A stretch of DNA of 50,917 nt from Nemertoderma westbladi (GCA_032718475.1 JAUCBJ010006738.1:1-50917), one strand, 5' to 3'. Positions 30,740 through 43,100 are shown, numbered from the stretch's first letter. Numbers and translations: made by a program. Notes: generated from the sequence alone by a model not told the origin.

Positions 30740-32461
30740 ATGTCTGGTGAGGTTAATAGGCCTAATGCGGTGACAAACAATCTGACACCGACAATAAATT
30801 TCACTCCTAGCCGGGGCTCGACAATGGACGAGACAGAAAATATCGCTAGCGAGCCGCGCGCTATTCCGGGTACGATAGAAATACCGGAAGATCAATTATC
30901 CGGAAACTCGCGAGGGGGCGTTGATGAGTTCTTTGACGCTGACGTCGATATTACCAGTAGTCCGACCTCGGACGAATATATCATGCCTTCGGAAACGCTG
31001 GCGAACAACCTGGTTTCTTTACCCGCGAACATCACGTTGGAATCGCTCGAAGCGAACGTGGCCACTGACAGTGATTCCTCCGCCGAAGCAAACATTCCGA
31101 GAACCGTGGACGAAGCGCGTCGCATGATGCAAACCCACGATGGGCGAACCTTCCTTGAGGCTATCCTCGCGCGAAACCGAACTGCACTCCCTGCCACCGC
31201 GGTAGTACACAAACACGGTGGCGTCTGGGAAATACTTAAAGATTGCGTGGGCAAGGAATTATCCAAGATTACAATGCCTGTATCTTTCAACGAGCCTTTA
31301 AGTTTGCTGCAACGATTTGCAGAATATATCGAATATGTTTATCTTCTCGAGAAAGCGAATAACACGTCGAATCCGGAGGAGCGGATGAAACTTGTTGTCG
31401 CTTTCGCGGTGAGTTACGCGAGTTCGAATCACCACCGTTCCGGTAAACCCTTCAACCCGCTGCTCGGCGAGACTTACGAGCTACGAGTCCCGGAGTTGGA
31501 CGTGAGTTTCTTGTCGGAGCAGGTCTCGCACCACCCCCCGGTCTCGGCGTTCTGTTGCGAGTCGCCGAGCTACACCTTCCGAGGCACTGTCCGTCCGCGA
31601 CTCGCCTTCTTTATGAGCTCGCAATGCGTGGAGGTGAAACCCGAGGGGGACGTATCGGTCTTCCTACCGCGCTACCAGGAGACTTACACCTGGGAGAACA
31701 TCACGTGCTGCGCGCATAACCTTGTTATCGGGACAATCTGGATCGAACACTACGGGAAACTGTCGGTGCAATGCGCGGAAAGTAAACTCTCATGTCAAGT
31801 CGAGTTTAAACCGAAGAAATGGTTCGGTTGGCGTTGGAAACACAAACTTCAGGGCTTTATATACGACGAATTCGGGCAGAAACTCACCTTTATCTTCGGT
31901 TGTTGGACTTCTTGGCTGCGGTGTCTTCCGATAAAAAGTTACGAGGAGGTTTGCAACGAATCCCCCGGGGGATCGTCGGCCCCGAGTCCCAAGAAAGGTC
32001 GCAAATACGCGGTCCCGAAACGCGGCAACGAGTTGAACAGCAGTTCCTCGGCGAGTCTCGTCGTTACCGGCGAACCGTACGGGGTGTACGCCGCCCACCC
32101 GCAGTGCCAGCTGCTCTGGGAGGCCTACCCCAGACCCTTCAACTCAAAACTCTATTACAATTTCACGAGTTTCGCTTTGGGTTTGAACCAGTCTGTTGAT
32201 TATCCCGTGGCGCCGACGGACTCCCGGTTCCGCCCGGATCTCCAGGCCTTGGAGGCGGGCGAGTTGTCCCGCGCGCGCAACGAGAAACTCCGACTGGAGG
32301 AGAAACAGCGCGCCGCTCGCCGAACCATGGAGGCCGAGGGCCAACAGTGGCAGCCGGTCTGGTTCACACTCACCACCAATAACTCCACTGGCAAACCCGA
32401 TTGGGTCTCGAACAATAAGTATTGGAGTCGAGTCTATTCTAGTTGCCCTAATATATATTAA
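30740..32461 (+). CDS. Oxysterol-binding protein-related protein (ORP1/ORP2-like, short form)
   Basis: 573 codons in one exon, from the first ATG after an in-frame stop at 30677-30679. The family binds a sterol or phospholipid and exchanges it for PI4P at membrane contact sites. Residues 1-150 are disordered and acidic and carry EFFDADV at 63-69 next to Asp/Glu/Ser residues, a FFAT-like motif for docking to ER VAP proteins. The lipid-binding domain runs from ~160: KITMPVSFNEPLSLLQR, GKPFNPLLGETYE (235-247), the hallmark EQVSHHPP (260-267) with its two PI4P-contacting histidines, and LRLEEKQR near the C-terminus. There is no PH domain or ankyrin repeat, as in short ORPs. Wording of the domain core is closest to the OSBPL1A/OSBPL2 group as I recall it. 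The gene is distinctly GC- and CpG-richer than its surroundings. It is intact; an intronless retrocopy that stayed open is one explanation. Confidence 0.92.
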   Translation: MSGEVNRPNAVTNNLTPTINFTPSRGSTMDETENIASEPRAIPGTIEIPEDQLSGNSRGGVDEFFDADVDITSSPTSDEYIMPSETLANNLVSLPANITLESLEANVATDSDSSAEANIPRTVDEARRMMQTHDGRTFLEAILARNRTALPATAVVHKHGGVWEILKDCVGKELSKITMPVSFNEPLSLLQRFAEYIEYVYLLEKANNTSNPEERMKLVVAFAVSYASSNHHRSGKPFNPLLGETYELRVPELDVSFLSEQVSHHPPVSAFCCESPSYTFRGTVRPRLAFFMSSQCVEVKPEGDVSVFLPRYQETYTWENITCCAHNLVIGTIWIEHYGKLSVQCAESKLSCQVEFKPKKWFGWRWKHKLQGFIYDEFGQKLTFIFGCWTSWLRCLPIKSYEEVCNESPGGSSAPSPKKGRKYAVPKRGNELNSSSSASLVVTGEPYGVYAAHPQCQLLWEAYPRPFNSKLYYNFTSFALGLNQSVDYPVAPTDSRFRPDLQALEAGELSRARNEKLRLEEKQRAARRTMEAEGQQWQPVWFTLTTNNSTGKPDWVSNNKYWSRVYSSCPNIY

Positions 32462-35111
32462 ATCCACTGATTTCTGTAGATTATTATTTTACGATATAGA
32501 TTCACTTCGCTCGCTGCAATACATTTATTCCCTTATCTGGTTATTGGAAGTTGGGTAAAGTTTTCTTTCGGACCGCGAAGTATATTTGGCTAACCCTGTC
32601 GCGATTTATCTACAATAATATGGTGTTGGGTGACATCACTGGCATTTTTTATCCGCGTTTCATATATTAATTACATTATTAACTGGTTACGATAGTTAGT
32701 ACTCCATCCATGGGTCCTGATTGTTACTTGAGTTGGTATAGCAGCTGTAGTAATTACTTAACAGACGTTGTCTCCGGTTAGGTATATGTTGTGTTGCACT
32801 TCTTGCCTTAACTCCCCGCCCCACTGACCCACCCCGTCCTCAACAAAACAGTTTGCTCCTCATCTTATTGTCTTAAGAAATTGAGATTTTTACATATCTT
32901 TTTATTTTGCGATGGTGACTTAAACTGTTGGGCCGGTTGTTGTTAGTTGGAGTTGTTACTTAAAACTGAAAGTAAATATTTTATATTTATAAAGTTTATA
33001 TTTCTGTTTATTTTCTGTTTATATTTTATGGGCCGATTCGGTCTTTACTTGGAATAAAGTGCCAATTAATTAAGCCCCCCCGGCCCCCCTCACGCTCCCC
33101 CTGGAATGGTTGTACAGTAAATATACATTGGATAATGTATATTTATTATTAATATATATACCATTTTTTCCTCCAATGTGAAAATAAATAGCCACTTAGC
33201 GATGACATGTTTATTCGTATTTAATCTTATTACGTCAAATATTTAGTCTTAATTAACTTTTTTATTGTCATATTCACTCTACAAAATAAACACCTGACCA
33301 ACCCCCCCCCCCCCCCCCCCACCCCCCTCTCCTCCTCCCCGCTAGGTGCGGTACTTACAGTACCGGTACAAACGATTGGGTGTCGTTAGATCCCGGGGTC
33401 TTTAGTTCCCGTTCCACAAAGGATTTAATCCCCGAGAAACTTTGTTCTCACGGGATGACGAATTGTTAGTTTCTTTTTCATTCCCGCGCTTTTCTATTTG
33501 TTATATTTATAAAAGCGCAACATTTACAGCCACTAGAGTCAATGGCGCGAAATGACCGCAAACACAAAATTAATTTTAGTTGGTTTTAAAAATTAGTTTA
33601 ATTTAATTAAAAACATCAAGGGAAAGGAGCAGGTTACAGTGGCGCAGTTTTCTAACCAAAACAATAAACTGTACATTATTTCACCTGCGATTAATGAGCG
33701 CCACTATCTGAGCCACTAACTAAAAAGTTTAATGAGCTGTTGTTGTTCATCTACTTTATTAGGATCGTGAAGATCCAGATTTTAGATCCCGGTATAATTA
33801 CCTGTGAACTTGTTCTAGAACATACCACTGAGAATGTATGTTAGTATTTCTGTGGTAATAACTAATAAATATGGTCTGATCACCAACAAAATATGTAGCT
33901 GCCTATTATTGAAATTATCTGACGAACTAAATTAAATTAAATTCGGGAACTAAAGACTTTTTAGGAATTATTTACGCGCAGAATCTAAAAACCCAATGGA
34001 TCTAGAGTCCCACGGACTTGTCTACCTCTAGAGATTAATCCATTAAATTAGTATAAATCTCAATGCTATTAGTGCTATATTTATATTTTTAGTTAGAAAT
34101 TCTAAAACCAGTTTGTAAGTTTATCAAGCTGTTACTTTTAGGCCGTTTTATTTATTTGTTTGAAATTGTATTAACTTGCGTTGGTGCAGATTATTATTTT
34201 TTAATTACAACGCTGAATAATTTGTTATATTGTATGATAATTGCCACTATTTTCCATGTGTTCCATAATATGTTGTGCTTATTGTTATTAGAGAGTTACC
34301 CCGTATAGATAATTTCGATTTTTAATGTAATATCTTCCAAATTTGTTAGGTGGGTGATTGTTGTTGACCAAATGCGCATATAACCCTCAATTCGCCATAA
34401 GGGGGCGTTCATAAAGTGTGTCGCGCAAATTGTCCCGATTTTTGACGCCCCCGATTTGTTTATTTTTATAACTCGACGGTTTGGTTTATAAACCTTTCAG
34501 TTCAATGGGATGATACTTCGTATATAATCTGTGAAACTTCTTGAATTATTATATTTTCATCTTCCTCTCCTAATTAATTGGTATGTCAATTAAAATTTGT
34601 TTATATAGTGTTTGTGCTGGTGGCATCATTAACCGTTACCATGTGAACTTATTAGGGATATCCTTATTATACATTAATTTATTTAAAATTATTATTATAA
34701 ATTAACATTACGTGGCGAAGGCTTTACTTTTAGTAATTAGGAAGGTAAGATATGATCCCTGGAGTAGATGAACTACGCCCGTCGTAGACGTTTAACGTTA
34801 AATTCTAATTACCGAGTGAATTATGCGAGGCCACGGCTCGTTACTCATCTCATATTGTGCGCGTGTCCCCTCGCTAATTACCAATTCATGGTATCTTGTA
34901 TCCCTGGGTTATAGAAGAGAGATGGAGGTGCGTGATGCACATCCAATCTCACATATTAATTGATACCCGCAATGATTGACATCCGTCATTTATTTATTAG
35001 TCTTATTGTCTCCTATTTAAAACCAGCAGTCACCACATTATAGCCTACAGTATTAACCACTCAGTCAGTCGGTCACTGTTACACTAACCCCATCCCATCC
35101 TTCGAAGGCCA
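32462..35111. other. AT-rich intergenic DNA downstream of the ORP gene
   Basis: No gene is supported. It contains a 19-C tract at 33302-33320, a single copy of the GGAGCAGGTTACAG repeat (33611-33670) and a short GGGGGCGTTCATAAAGTG-type sequence near 34391, of a kind often found at ends of small DNA transposons. The rest shows nothing I can interpret. Confidence 0.6.
33053..33058 (+). terminator. Candidate poly(A) signal of the ORP gene
   Basis: The first canonical AATAAA after the ORP stop codon, which would give a 3'-UTR of about 0.6 kb. An ATTAAA overlapping the stop codon at 32457-32462 is a less likely alternative. Confidence 0.35.
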
Positions 35112-35131
35112 GGGCGAGTGTGAATAAAACT
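35112..35131 (+). repeat. Left arm of a distant perfect 20-bp inverted repeat
   Basis: GGGCGAGTGTGAATAAAACT here is the exact reverse complement of 47999-48018. Next to it lies ACGATTAATCG (35133-35143), which is found again at 47640-47650 and, with one change, twice just inside the right arm. Terminal plus subterminal repeats of this kind are typical of DNA-transposon families. Confidence 0.7.
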
Positions 35132-36500
35132 CACGATTAATCGCCACCGTACGATCAATTCTCTTGTAATATTTCTACGATTCATTGTTGCAACGATTAT
35201 TCGTATGTTTGATATGAATAAAATTGCACGTTGTCAAGATTGATCGTAGAAATGTGACGATTAATAATCGTGAAAAGGTTAATCGGATTGTCTGGCTTTC
35301 CGTCATATATTGTGACGGTCAGATTCTAGGCAGAGATTCCACGATTTCTCTAGAATAAATGATATATCTCTACTCAAGCCGTTTTCAGATTTGAAATACT
35401 CATTAAATTATACTCCATTGGTAAAATAAATAAACAAATATCTGAAACTTTGACCCTAGGGTGGCCACCCCCTTAATGAAAAATTAAAGTAATTATTTAT
35501 AACAGAATATAAGGGAAAAATATGTTTAAGTTCTTTTAACTCCTGATTTTCGGGTATATTCGAGCAAAAAAGTAAAATAACCTACTACATGTTACTTTAT
35601 TACTTAATTAAAAATGATGTTAATTTTATGATAATTTTATGGTCCAACAGATGCGCAAAAAATCATACTGCCACTCCGACTTGAAAATATTTTACAGACT
35701 TTTTAGTACTAAAAAATGCAGGTTTTTCAATTATCCAAAAAAGTTGATTGTATTCTGGGGGATGTATTTTGACATCTACTGGGTGTATTTCAACAAGTTA
35801 TAGCTCATTTTGAAGCTAAATAATAGAGGAATGCAATGGAATAACTTACAAATTGTTTTATTGATATCATATTTAAATAAAACAATAGATAATATACCCC
35901 TATTTTTGAAAATTACTTGTCACAAACGGTAACACCTGAATTCACCAAAAGGGTTTTAATGGGATTCTATAGACAAAATTCTTATTTGAAAGGAAAATCT
36001 TCGGGAAGTTGAACATTCAAGATTTTACAAAAAAAATGCAAAACACAACCGGAGATATGGCTGGTTTTATACGTGCGAGTCGATTATATCAATTAGTATT
36101 GTCCCATGTGTAACGCCAAGTGCATTGCTTTACCATGCTCTAGAATCAGTTCTAACAAACGTGATATGAAGATTCTAATATCAGCTGTTAGCCCAGATAT
36201 TGGTCTTTTGCGTGAGTAATCATTTGTGGCAACAATTGACTGTGGAATAGACTTTAGTTGCTTTTATCATATTTATCATATCATATAATTTACATTTATC
36301 AGTATGAGCTTTGTCACACCTGTAACAAAAGCCTGTAACACAAAAAATCGTTACATTGCGGGACGACCCACATGTAACATGTAATCGAATAAATTTGGGC
36401 TACAGAGTAGGACATGTCTCACCTGTAACACTTCAGTAGAACCGCAATAGGACTATTAATTGTATTTCTATTTAATGAAGTTGCTAAGGCTAAGAATAAG
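35132..36500. other. AT-rich sequence with decayed repeats
   Basis: No intact gene. It contains a dispersed repeat shared with 49280-49395 (about 35325-35425) and several CTGTAACA/TGTAACA-rich stretches around 36300-36440 that echo 47110-47230 on the other side of the minisatellite. Confidence 0.5.
35325..35425. repeat. Dispersed repeat shared with 49280-49395
   Basis: GTTTTCAGATTTGAAATACTC followed by ATTAAATTATACTC here corresponds to GTTTTCAGATTTGTAATCC and CATTAAATTCTGCTC there, preceded in both by GAC-rich dyads (CCGTCATA...GACGGTC type). Confidence 0.55.
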
Positions 36501-36509
36501 AAAATCCGT

Positions 36510-36900
36510 TGGATATATTTGGAGGCTGGTCACGGAAGGGCCCAGCGGATGGAGTTGGTGGAACGATTAAGAGGACATTATTGGCATGCACATTGATGGC
36601 GTTACCCCTAGCTTCAATGACATAATTGCCGTGCTGAAACCTCGTATTAAAACCAAGATATTTTCATACTCGACTACTGATGTGGAACTGGTAAAGGATA
36701 CCATACCAAGTAACATAGGCCCCCTCCAGGGAATTGGAAAGGCCCACGAGATTATATATAACCATGGTGGCGATATCTATATTATAAATATTTCTTGTAA
36801 GAATATTCTGCATCGAGCATGGCGTGGCAATCCATGTGTCTCAGGCGGAAGGTGTCATTGAAACTATTGAAGACGATGAATCAGATGGAATGCTGGATGT
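36510..36900 (+). pseudogene. Decayed transposon-type gene fragment (GPADGVGG motif)
   Basis: Translation gives EAGHG at 36522-36536, then, one base out of register, GPADGVGGTIKRT from 36539, then a further frame change into a 91-codon open frame from 36586. The combined motif resembles a conserved block I know from uncharacterised, repeat-associated proteins of invertebrates; I cannot name the superfamily. At least two frameshifts in ~70 bp make this a dead fragment. It lies between the 20-bp inverted repeat arms and directly left of the minisatellite. Confidence 0.55.
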
Positions 36901-37040
36901 TGATGATATAAGGAATGGAAAAGTGAGAGATATCGGTGGATGTGGCGAGGCAGGGGATAGCGGTAAAAGTGCAAGGGGAGGTGTTAGAGGTGGGCGGGCA
37001 GAATGTTACTGGATCAGTTAGAGGTGGGAGGGAAAAAGAT

Positions 37041-37139
37041 AGAGGTGCAAGGGGAACAGTTGGAGGTCAGAGGGGAAAAGGTAGAGGTGCAAGGGGAACA
37101 GTTGGAGGTCAGAGGGGAAAAGGTAGAGGTGCGAGGTGA
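37041..37139 (+). repeat. Divergent 42-bp tandem units flanking the minisatellite
   Basis: AGAGGTGC starts at 37041, 37083 and 37125, an exact 42-base spacing, with GGGGAACAGTTGGAGGTCAG inside each full unit. The sequence differs from the main array unit but has the same period, the same purine-rich strand and the same stop-free character. Confidence 0.8.
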
Positions 37140-40100
37140 GTAGTTCGGCGTGCGGGAGGAGAAACGAGTGGAGACGGAGTGGAAAGCTCAGGAGGATCTG
37201 TGGAGGGTGGGAAAGATGGAGTGGGAAGTACAAGAGGATCTGTAGAGGGTGTGGGAGACGGAGTGGGAAATACAGGAGGATCTGTAGAGGTGTGAGAGAC
37301 GGAGTGGGAAGTACAGGAGGATCTGTGGAGGGTGTGGGAGACAGGGTGAGAAGTAGAAAAGGATCTGCAGAGGGTGTGGGAGACGGAGTGGGAAGTACAG
37401 AAGGATCTGTGGAGGGTGGGAAAGACGGAGTGGGAAGTACAGGGGGATCTGTGGAGGGTGTGGGAGACGGAGTGGGAAGTACAGGAGGATCTGTGGAGGG
37501 TGTGGGAGACGGAGTAGGAAGTACAGAAGGATCTGTGGAGGTGTGGGAGACGGAGTAGGAAGTACAGAAGGATCTGTGGAGGGTGGGAAAGACGGAGTGG
37601 GAAGTACAGGGGGATCTGTGGAGGGTGTGGGAGACGGAGTGGGAAGTACAGGAGGATCTGTGGAGGGTGTGGGAGACGGAATGGGAAGTACAGAATGATC
37701 TGTGGAAGGTGTGGGAGACGGAGTAGGAAGTACAGAAGGATCTGTGGAGGGTGGGAAAGACGGAGTGGGAAGTACAGGGGGATCTGTGGAGGGTGTGGGA
37801 GACGGAGTGGGAAGTACAGGAGGATCTGTGGAGGGTGTGGGAGACGGAATGGGAAGTACAGAATGATCTGTGGAAGGTGTGGGAGACGGAGTAGGAAGTA
37901 CAGAAGGATCTGTGGAGGGTGGAAAAGACGGAGTGGGAAGTACAGGGGGATCTGTGGAGGGTGTGGGAGACGGAATGGGAAGTACAGAATGATCTGTGGA
38001 AGGTGTGGGAGACGGAGTAGGAAGTACAGAAGGATCTGTGGAGGGTGGGAAAGACGGAGTGGGAAGTACAGGGGGATCTGTGGAGGGTGTGGGAGACGGA
38101 GTGGGAAGTACAGGAGGATCTGTGGAGGGTGTGGGAGACGGAATGGGAAGTACAGAATGATCTGTGGAAGGTGTGGGAGACGGAGTAGGAAGTACAGAAG
38201 GATCTGTGGAGGGTGGGAAAGACGGAGTGGGAAGTACAGGGGGATCTGTGGAGGGTGTGGGAGACGGAATGGGAAGTACAGAATGATCTGTGGAAGGTGT
38301 GGGAGACGGAGTAGGAAGTACAGAAGGATCTGTGGAGGGTGGGAAAGACGGAGTGGGAAGTACAGGGGGATCTGTGGAGGGTGTGGGAGACGGAGTGGGA
38401 AGTACAGGAGGATCTGTGGAGGGTGTGGGAGACGGAGTAGGAAGTACAGAAGGATCTGTGGAGGTGTGGGAGACGGAGTGGGAAGTACAGGGGGATCTGT
38501 GGAGGGTGTGGCAGACGGAGTGGGAAATACAGGAAGGTCTGTGGAGGGTGTGAGAGACGGAGTGGGAAGTACAGAAGGATCTGTGGAGGTGTGGGAGACG
38601 GAGTGGGAAGTACAGGGGGATCTGTGGAGGGTGTGGCAGACGGAGTGGGAAATACAGGAAGGTCTGTGGAGGGTGTGAGAGACGGAGTGGGAAGTACAGA
38701 AGGATCTGTGGAGGGTGGGAAAGACGGAGTGGGAAGTACAGGGGGATCTGTGGAGGGTGTGGGAGACGGAGTGGGAAGTACAGGAGGATCTGTGGAGGGT
38801 GTGGGAGACGGAGTAGGAAGTACAGAAGGATCTGTGGAGGTGTGGGAGACGGAGTGGGAAGTACAGGGGGATCTGTGGAGGGTGTGGCAGACGGAGTGGG
38901 AAATACAGGAAGGTCTGTGGAGGGTGTGAGAGACGGAGTGGGAAGTACAGAAGGATCTGTGGAGGGTGGGAAAGATGGAGTGGGAAGTATGGGAGGATCT
39001 GTGGAGGGTGGGAAAGATGGAGTGGGAAGTATGGGAGGATCTGTGGAGGGTGGGAAAGACGGAGTGGGAAGGAAGTACAGGAGGATCTGTGGAGGGTGTG
39101 GGAGACGTAGTGGGAAGGAAGTACAGGAGGATCTGTGGAGGGTGTGGCAGACGGAGTGGGAAATACAAGAGGATCTGTGGAGGGTGTGGGAGACGGAGTG
39201 GGAAGTACAAGAGGATCTGTGGAGGGTGTGGGAGACGGAGTAGGAAGTACAGGAGGATCTGTAGAGGTGTGAGAGACGGAGTGGGAAGTACAGGAGGATC
39301 TGCGGAGGGTGTGGGAGACGGAGTGGGAAGTACAGGAGGATCTGTGGAGGGTGTGGGAGACGGAGTGGGAAGTACAGGAGGATCTGTGGAGGGTGTGGGA
39401 GGCGGAGTGGAAAGTACAGGAGGATCTGTGGACGGAGAGGGAGACGGAGAGGGAGACGGAGTGGGAAGTACAGGATGATCTGTGGAGGGTGTGGGAGACG
39501 GAATGGGAAGTACAGAATGATCTGTGGAAGGTGTGGGAGACGGAGTAGGAAGTACAGAAGGATCTGTGGAGGGTGGGAAAGATGGAGTGGGAAGTACAGG
39601 AGGATCTGCGGAGGGTGTGGGAGACGGAGTGGGAAGTACAGGATGATCTGTGGAGGGTGTGGGAGACGGAATGGGAAGTACAGAATGATCTGTGGAAGGT
39701 GTGGGAGACGGAGTAGGAAGTACAGAAGGATCTGTGGAGGGTGGGAAAGATGGAGTGGGAAGTACAGGAGGATCTGTAGAGGTGTGAGAGACGGAGTGGG
39801 AAGTACAGGAGGATCTGTAGAGGGTGTGGGAGACGGAGTGGGAAGTACAAGAGGATCTGTGGAGGGTGTGGGAGACGGAGTAGGAAGTACAGGAGGATCT
39901 GTGGAGGTGTGGGAGACGGAGTGGGAAGTACAGGAGGATCTGTGGACGGTGTGGAAGATGGAGTGGGAAGTATGGGAGGATCTGTGGAGGGTGGGAAAGA
40001 TGGAGTGGGAAGTATGGGAGGATCTGTGGAGGGTGGGAAAGATGGAGTGGGAAGTATGGGAGGATCTGTGGAGGGTGGGAAAGACGGAGTGGGAAATACA

Positions 40101-43100
40101 GGAGGATCTGTGGAGGGTGTGGGAGACGGAGTGGGAAGTACAGAAGGATCTGTGGACGGTGTGGAAGACGGAGTGGGAAGTACGGGAGGATCTGTGGACG
40201 GTGTGGGAGACGGAGTGGGAAGTACGGGAGGATCTGTGGAGGGTGTGGGAGACGGAGTGGGAAGTACAGGAGGATCTGTGGAGGGTGTGGGAGACGGAGT
40301 GGGAAGTACAGGAGGATCTGTGGAGGGTGTGGGAGACGGAGTGGGAAGTACAGGAGGATCAGTTGAGGATGTGAGAGACGGAGTGGAAAGCTTAGGAGGA
40401 TCTGTGGAGGGTGGGAAAGATGGAGTGGGAAGTACAGGAGGATCTGCGGAGGGTGTGGGAGACGGAGTGGGAAGTACAGAAGGATCTGTGGACGGTGTGG
40501 AAGATGGAGTGGGAAGTATGGGAGGATCTGTGGAGGGTGGGAAAGATGGAGTGGGAAGTATGGGAGGATCTGTGGAGGGTGTGGGAGACGGAGTGGGAAA
40601 TACAGGAGGATCTGTAGAGGTGTGGGAGACGGAGTGGGAAGTACAGGAGGATCTGTGGAGGTGTGGGAGACGGAGTGGGAAGTACAGGAGGATCTGTGGA
40701 GGGTGTGGGAGACGGAGTGGGAAGTACAGGAGGATCTGTGGAGGTGTGAGAGACGGAGTGGGAAGTACAGGAGGATCTGCGGAGGGTGTGGGAGACGGAG
40801 TGGGAAGTACAGGGGGATCTGTGGAGGGTGTGGGAGACGGAGTGGGAGGTACAGGGGGATCTGTAGGAGGGTGTGGGAGACGGAGTGGGAAGTACAGGAG
40901 GATCTGTGGAGGGTGTGGGAGACGGAGTGGGAAGTACAGGGGGATCTGTGGAGGGTGTGGGAGACGGAGTGGGAGGTACAGGAGGATCTGTGGAGGTGTG
41001 GGAGACGGAGTGGGAAGTACAGGAGGATCTGTAGGAGGGTGTGGGAGACGGAGTGGGAAGTACAGGAGGATCTGTGGAGGGTGTGGGAGACGGAGTGGGA
41101 AGTACAGGGGGATCTGTGGAGGGTGTGGGAGACGGAGTGGGAAGTACAGGAGGATCTGTGGAGGTGTGGGAGACGGAGTGGGAAGTACAGGAGGATCTGC
41201 AGAGGTGTGGGAGACGGAGTGGGAAGTACAGGAGGATCTGTGGAGGTGTGGGAGACGGAGTGGAAGTACAGGAGGATCTGTGGAGGGTGTGGGAGACGGA
41301 GTGGGAAGTACAGGAGGATCTGTGGAGGGTGTGGGAGACGGAGTGGGAAGTACAGGAGGATCTGTAGGAGGGTGTGGGAGACGGAGTGGGAAGTACAGGA
41401 GGATCTGTGGAGGTGTGGGAGACGGAGTGGGAAGTACAGGAGGATCTGTGGAGGGTGTGGGAGACGGAGTGGGAAGTACAGGAGGATATGTGGAGGTGTG
41501 GGAGACGGAGTGGAAGTACAGGAGGATCTGTGGAGGGTGTGGGAGACGGAGTGGGAAGTACAGGAGGATCTGTGGAGGGTGTGGGAGACGGAGTGGGAAG
41601 TACAGGAGGATCAGTTGAGGATGTGAGAGACGGAGTGGAAAGCTTAGGAGGATCTGTGGAGGGTGGGAAAGATGGAGTGGGAAGTACAGGAGGATATGTG
41701 GAGGTGTGGGAGACGGAGTAGGAAGTACAGAAGGATCTGTGGAGGGTGTGGGAGACGGAGTGGGAAGTACAGGAGGATCTGTGGAGGGTGTGGGAGACGG
41801 AGTGGGAAGTACAGGGGGATCTGTGGAGGGTGTGGGAGACGGAGTGGGAGGTACAGAAGGTTCTGTGGAGGTGTGAGAGACGGAGTGGGAAGTACAAAAG
41901 GATCTGCAGAGGGTGTGGGAGACGGAGTGGGAAATATGGGGGGATCTGTGGAGGGTGTGGGAGACGGAGTGGAGGTATGGGGGGATCTGTAGTGTGGAGG
42001 GTGTGGGAGACGGAGAGGGAAGTACGGGAGGATCTATGGAGGGTGTGGGAGACGGAGTGGGAAGTACAGGAGGATCTGTAGAGGTGTGGGAGACGGAGTG
42101 GGAAGTACAGGAGGATCTGTGGAGGGTGTGGGAGACGGAGTGGGAAGTACAGGAGGATATGTGGAGGTGTGGGAGACGGAGTGGGAAGTACAGAAGGATC
42201 TGTGGAGGGTGTGGGAGACGGAGTGGGAAGTACAGGAGGATCTGTGGAGGTGTGGGAGACGGAGTGGAAGTACAGGGGGATCTGTGGAGGGTGTGGGAGA
42301 CGGAGTGGGAAGTACAGGAGGATCTGTGGAGGGTGTGGGAGACGGAGTGGGAAGTACAGGAGGATCTGTGGAGGGTGTGGGAGACGGAGTGGGAAGTACA
42401 GGAGGATCTGTGGAGGTGTGGGAGACGGAGTGGAGGTATGGGGGGATCTGTAGTGTGGAGGGTGTGGGAGACGGAGTGGGAAGTACAGGAGGATCTGTGG
42501 AGGTGTGGGAGACGGAGTGGGAAGTACAGGAGGATCTGTGGAGGTGTGGGAGACGGAGTGGGAAGTACAGGAGGATCTGCGGAGGGTGTGGGAGACGGAG
42601 TGGGAAGTACAGGAGGATCTGTGGAGGTGTGGGAGACGGAGTGGGAAGTACAGGAGGATCTGTGGAGGGTGTGGGAGACGGAGTGGGAAGTACAGGAGGA
42701 TCTGTGGAGGGTGTGGGAGACGGAGTGGGAAGTACAGGAGGATCTGTGGAGGGTGTGAGAGACGGAGTGGGAAGTACAGGAGGATCTGTGGAGGGTGTGG
42801 GAGACGGAGTGGGAAGTACAGGAGGATCTGTGGAGGGTGTGGGAGACGGAGTGGGAAGTACAGGAGGATCTGTGGAGGGTGTGGGAGACGGAGTGGGAAG
42901 TACAGGAGGATCTGCGGAGGGTGTGGGAGACGGAGTGGGAAGTACAGGAGGATCTGTGGAGGTGTGGGAGACGGAGTGGGAAGTACAGGAGGATCTGCGG
43001 AGGGTGTGGGAGACGGAGTGGGAAGTACAAGAGGATCTGTGGAGGGTGTGGGAGACGGAGTGGGAAGTACAGGAGGATCTGCGGAGGGTGTGGGAGACGG

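Noticed and set aside
30892-32558. Frames overlapping the ORP gene on both strands
   Set aside because: The high-GC ORP exon leaves other frames open by chance; only the 573-codon frame has domain signatures.
36586-36861. 91-codon frame as an intact gene
   Set aside because: The conserved motif just upstream is in other registers, so this is the tail of a frameshifted pseudogene.
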